In this document: positions 61,955 through 64,000 of the stretch, one piece after another
Layout of the letters: the number at the start of each line of letters is the position of its first letter
Position numbering within the stretch: position 1 is the stretch's first letter
Source of the DNA: Nocardioides litoris
Lineage (GTDB): Bacteria; Actinomycetota; Actinomycetes; Propionibacteriales; Nocardioidaceae
Assembly (NCBI RefSeq): GCF_006346315.1
Contig: NZ_VDMR01000001.1
Coordinates: 868,001-932,000 of the forward strand
Length of the DNA stretch: 64,000 nt
Direction of reading: 5' to 3'
Translations under genes and position numbers: made by a program
Notes under the pieces: generated by a model
The model's input: only the letters and a program-made list of their open reading frames with translations
The model's database searches: none
Told to the model about the DNA's origin: nothing

Positions 61955-63280
61955 TCAGCTGGTCGCGCCCGCGTCGGAGTCGAGGGTGAGCTCGACGGTC
62001 TTCTCCTGGCCGCCGCGCTCGTAGGTGATGGTCACCTCGTCGCCCGGTCGGTAGGACCGGATGGTGGCGATGAGGGAGTCCGACCCGGTGATCTGGCGGT
62101 CGTCGACCTTGGTGATGACGTCGCCGTCCCGCAGACCGGCCTGCCCGGCGGCGGAGTCGTCGCCGACCTGCGAGATCTGGGCGCCGTCGACGACCTCCGC
62201 GCCGCTCTGCGCAGCCACGTCCTGCACCGAGACGCCGATGCGGGCGTGGGTCGGGGTCTCGCCGTTCTTCATCTGCTCGATGACCGGCAGCACCTCGTTG
62301 ATCGGGATGGCGAACCCGAGCCCGATCGAGCCGGCCTCGCCGCCCGACCCGCCCGAGGTGGACTGGATCGAGGAGTTGATGCCGATGACGCGGCCCTGGA
62401 GGTCGACCAGCGGGCCGCCGCTGTTGCCGGGGTTGATCGCGGCGTCGGTCTGGATCGCCGGGTAGACCGTGGCGTTGCCCTGCTGGTCCGACCCGACGTC
62501 GACCGGCCGGTCGAGCGCGGAGACGATGCCGGAGGTGACGGTGGCGCTCAGCCCGAACGGGGAGCCGATGGCCACGACCTGCTCGCCCACGTCGACGCCC
62601 GAGGAGTCGCCGATGGTGGCCGGCGTGAGCCCGGAGACGCCCTCGGCCTGCACGAGGGCGGTGTCGGTCAGCGGGTCGGTGCCGACGATCCTCGCCGGGG
62701 CGCGGGTGCCGTCGTTGAAGGAGACGGTGATCTTGCCGCCCTCGCCCGCCACCGCGGCCACGTGGTCGTTGGTCAGCACGAGCCCGTCGGAGCTGAGGAT
62801 GATCCCCGAGCCCGACCCGGACTCCTGGGCGCCGCTGACGTCGAGCTTGACGACCGACGGCAGGACGGTCTGCGCCACCTGCTCCACGCTGCCGTCGGCG
62901 GCCTCGTCGTCGTCACCGCCGACGACGACCGGGCTGGCCGTGCCCTGCCCGCTCGTGGCGGTGGTGCCGCTGGGGCTGGCGTCGTCGTTGAAGGCGTCGT
63001 ACGCCGCGGCGCCGCCGAGGCCGGCCCCGCCGCCCACCAGCAGGACCGCGGCCAGCGCCATCGCGGCGAGACCGGTGCGTCGCCGGGTGCCCGAGCGTGT
63101 CGGGCGGGCGGTCGGGATCACGGCGGTGTGGTGGCCGTGCTGGCCGGCCTGCTGGGGCGCGCCGTACGGCGAGGTGCCGGGCGCCGGCGGGGCGTACGAC
63201 GGCGGGGGCGGCGGCTGCTGGCGGTAGTCCTGGAAGGACGGGTCCTGCGGGTCCTGCGGCGAGGAGGGCGTGTCGTTCAT
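61955..63280 (-). CDS. HtrA-type membrane-anchored serine protease with PDZ domain
   Basis: A 441-residue protein. A Pro/Gln-rich cytoplasmic part (1-62) and one transmembrane helix (about 70-92) place the protease outside the membrane. The chymotrypsin-like triad is His173 (NDHV), Asp206 (TDTALV) and Ser287 (GNSGGPL). A PDZ domain follows (about 345-435, with AGLRDGDVITKVDDR). It is an envelope quality-control protease like PepD/DegP. The ATG has a GAGG ribosome site. Terminated by the stem-loop downstream. Confidence 0.92.
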   Translation of the reverse strand: MNDTPSSPQDPQDPSFQDYRQQPPPPPSYAPPAPGTSPYGAPQQAGQHGHHTAVIPTARPTRSGTRRRTGLAAMALAAVLLVGGGAGLGGAAAYDAFNDDASPSGTTATSGQGTASPVVVGGDDDEAADGSVEQVAQTVLPSVVKLDVSGAQESGSGSGIILSSDGLVLTNDHVAAVAGEGGKITVSFNDGTRAPARIVGTDPLTDTALVQAEGVSGLTPATIGDSSGVDVGEQVVAIGSPFGLSATVTSGIVSALDRPVDVGSDQQGNATVYPAIQTDAAINPGNSGGPLVDLQGRVIGINSSIQSTSGGSGGEAGSIGLGFAIPINEVLPVIEQMKNGETPTHARIGVSVQDVAAQSGAEVVDGAQISQVGDDSAAGQAGLRDGDVITKVDDRQITGSDSLIATIRSYRPGDEVTITYERGGQEKTVELTLDSDAGATS

Positions 63281-63416
63281 GACCTCGAGAGTTCTCCCGG
63301 TCCCTGTGCGAGGGCTGAGACGGGGCTGGGGCCCGGGGAAGAACACCGACGGATCCTGTGACCCGCCTCACGCCGCGCGCCCAGGACTGTCGGTGGTCGG
63401 TGGCAGCGTGCGCCCC

Positions 63417-63887
63417 GTGACCCGCCACTGGACCTGCGCCGCCGCTCTCGACGTCGTGACGGCCTGGCGCGCCGGCGGGCACGTCGAGGCCGAGGCGGCG
63501 CGCGCGACCCGGCTGGCCCGGCTCTCGCGGGGCGACGGCGTCGTCTGCTACTCCGCGCGCACCTCACGCGGCGGCCGGCCGCTGCGGGCCTTCACCGCGC
63601 TCGGCACCGTGGCCGACGACGCGCCCTGGCGGGTCGGGGCCGACGGGCCCTGGCGGCGCACGGTGGTCTTCGAGGTCGCCGCCGTCGTCGCGGCCCGGCC
63701 CCTGCTGCCGGTGCTCGCCGTCGCGGGGGCCAGCGTCGAGGGGGAGGAGCGGTGGGCCTCGCCGTTCCGGCGGGGCCTCGTCGAGCTGTCGGCGGGCGAC
63801 TTCGCGGCCATCGCCGGGGCGATGCGCGACGGCCTCGACCCCGACGCCCACGTCATCGGGAGGGCGGTGCGCGACGGGCCGCCCTGA
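63417..63887 (+). CDS. EVE-domain protein
   Basis: A 156-residue protein with the EVE/UPF0310 (PUA-like) fold. HWTCAAALDVVTAWRAGG, GDGVVCYSARTSRGGRPLRAFTALG and WASPFRRGLVELS are its conserved blocks. EVE domains read modified bases in nucleic acids. GTG 63417 is the most likely start. The longer open frame upstream lacks family resemblance. Divergent from htrA. Confidence 0.8.
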   Translation: MTRHWTCAAALDVVTAWRAGGHVEAEAARATRLARLSRGDGVVCYSARTSRGGRPLRAFTALGTVADDAPWRVGADGPWRRTVVFEVAAVVAARPLLPVLAVAGASVEGEERWASPFRRGLVELSAGDFAAIAGAMRDGLDPDAHVIGRAVRDGPP

Positions 63888-63928
63888 CCTGCGCGCGGGC
63901 TGACGGGCCCGACCGGCATGCTGGCCCG

Positions 63929-64000
63929 GTGACCACCGCCCGCCTCGTGCCCGTCACCACGGAGATGGACGGCGACGAGCTCGACGCCGAGGACGCCTGG
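63929..64000 (+). CDS. N-terminal fragment of an unidentified gene (partial)
   Basis: GTG 63929 opens a frame of 24 codons cut by the right edge. The visible start is acidic (TTEMDGDELDAEDAW) with no recognisable family. There is no strong ribosome site or -10, so the start is uncertain. Confidence 0.4.
   Translation, partial: MTTARLVPVTTEMDGDELDAEDAW

Overview
The window is high-GC actinobacterial DNA, best matched to a Nocardioides-like member of the Nocardioidaceae. Evidence: very high G+C with G/C third positions, frequent GTG starts, a mycothiol-dependent amidase (Mca), LpqY-SugABC-type trehalose import, DUF4245/DUF4307/DUF3105 proteins, and many genes that start exactly 6-7 nt after a TANNNT -10 hexamer (leaderless genes). 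No rRNA, tRNA, CRISPR, phage or transposase genes were seen. The taxon is an inference.

1-10.6 kb: a translationally coupled operon of DUF4132 protein, MoxR-type AAA+ ATPase, DUF5682 protein, VWA protein and SWIM zinc-finger protein, with the tail of one more gene upstream. Gene order and sizes recall the little-understood Escherichia coli yehI-yehL-yehM-yehP-yehQ locus. This is the best candidate in the window for an undescribed system: an ATPase plus VWA chaperone-like pair acting with two large proteins of unknown function and a Zn-binding protein.

10.6-30.8 kb: a housekeeping block whose order resembles Mycobacterium tuberculosis Rv1080c-Rv1098c as I recall it (greA, DUF4307, mca, small membrane protein, hemolysin III, short-chain prenyl synthase, PhoH2, fumarase C). 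Interspersed are a GMC oxidoreductase/aldehyde dehydrogenase pair, thioredoxin, an ArsR/SRPBCC pair, an AIM24 protein, a lytic-transglycosylase-like protein surrounded by repeats, an HxlR/NAD(P)-binding pair and a second (class I, Fe-S) fumarase.

30.8-39.4 kb: a DUF3105 membrane protein; an lpqY-sugA-sugB-sugC-type ABC importer, read leftward, with a second MsiK/SugC-type ATPase divergent from it; two alpha/beta hydrolases. 39.5-45.1 kb: glpX, an ArsB-like permease, DUF4245, xseB-xseA, a GntR regulator and a PfkB kinase, again echoing mycobacterial order (glpX, Rv1100, xseB, xseA). 45.1-49.5 kb: an FAD oxidoreductase that has lost the thioredoxin-reductase CxxC, then truA, an RsmC-like methyltransferase, an orphan Clp-N protein and a lipoprotein sortase.

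49.8-56.3 kb: a leftward catabolic operon of two paired acyl-CoA dehydrogenases, two SDRs, an APH-type kinase and a third acyl-CoA dehydrogenase. The APH kinase plus ACAD combination recalls ACAD10/11 and the levulinate (lva) pathway, suggesting 4-hydroxyacyl-CoA catabolism. 56.4-64 kb: a secreted endonuclease/phosphatase-family protein, an ABC-F/GNAT/MOSC operon, an HtrA-type membrane protease and an EVE-domain protein.

Intergenic gaps are mostly short. The four longer than 300 bp (21717-22098, 22864-23362, 49510-49870, 57283-57623) are all filled with repeats: dispersed palindromic units, a roughly 80-bp tandem array, a 113-bp tandem duplication and a 132-bp imperfect palindrome.
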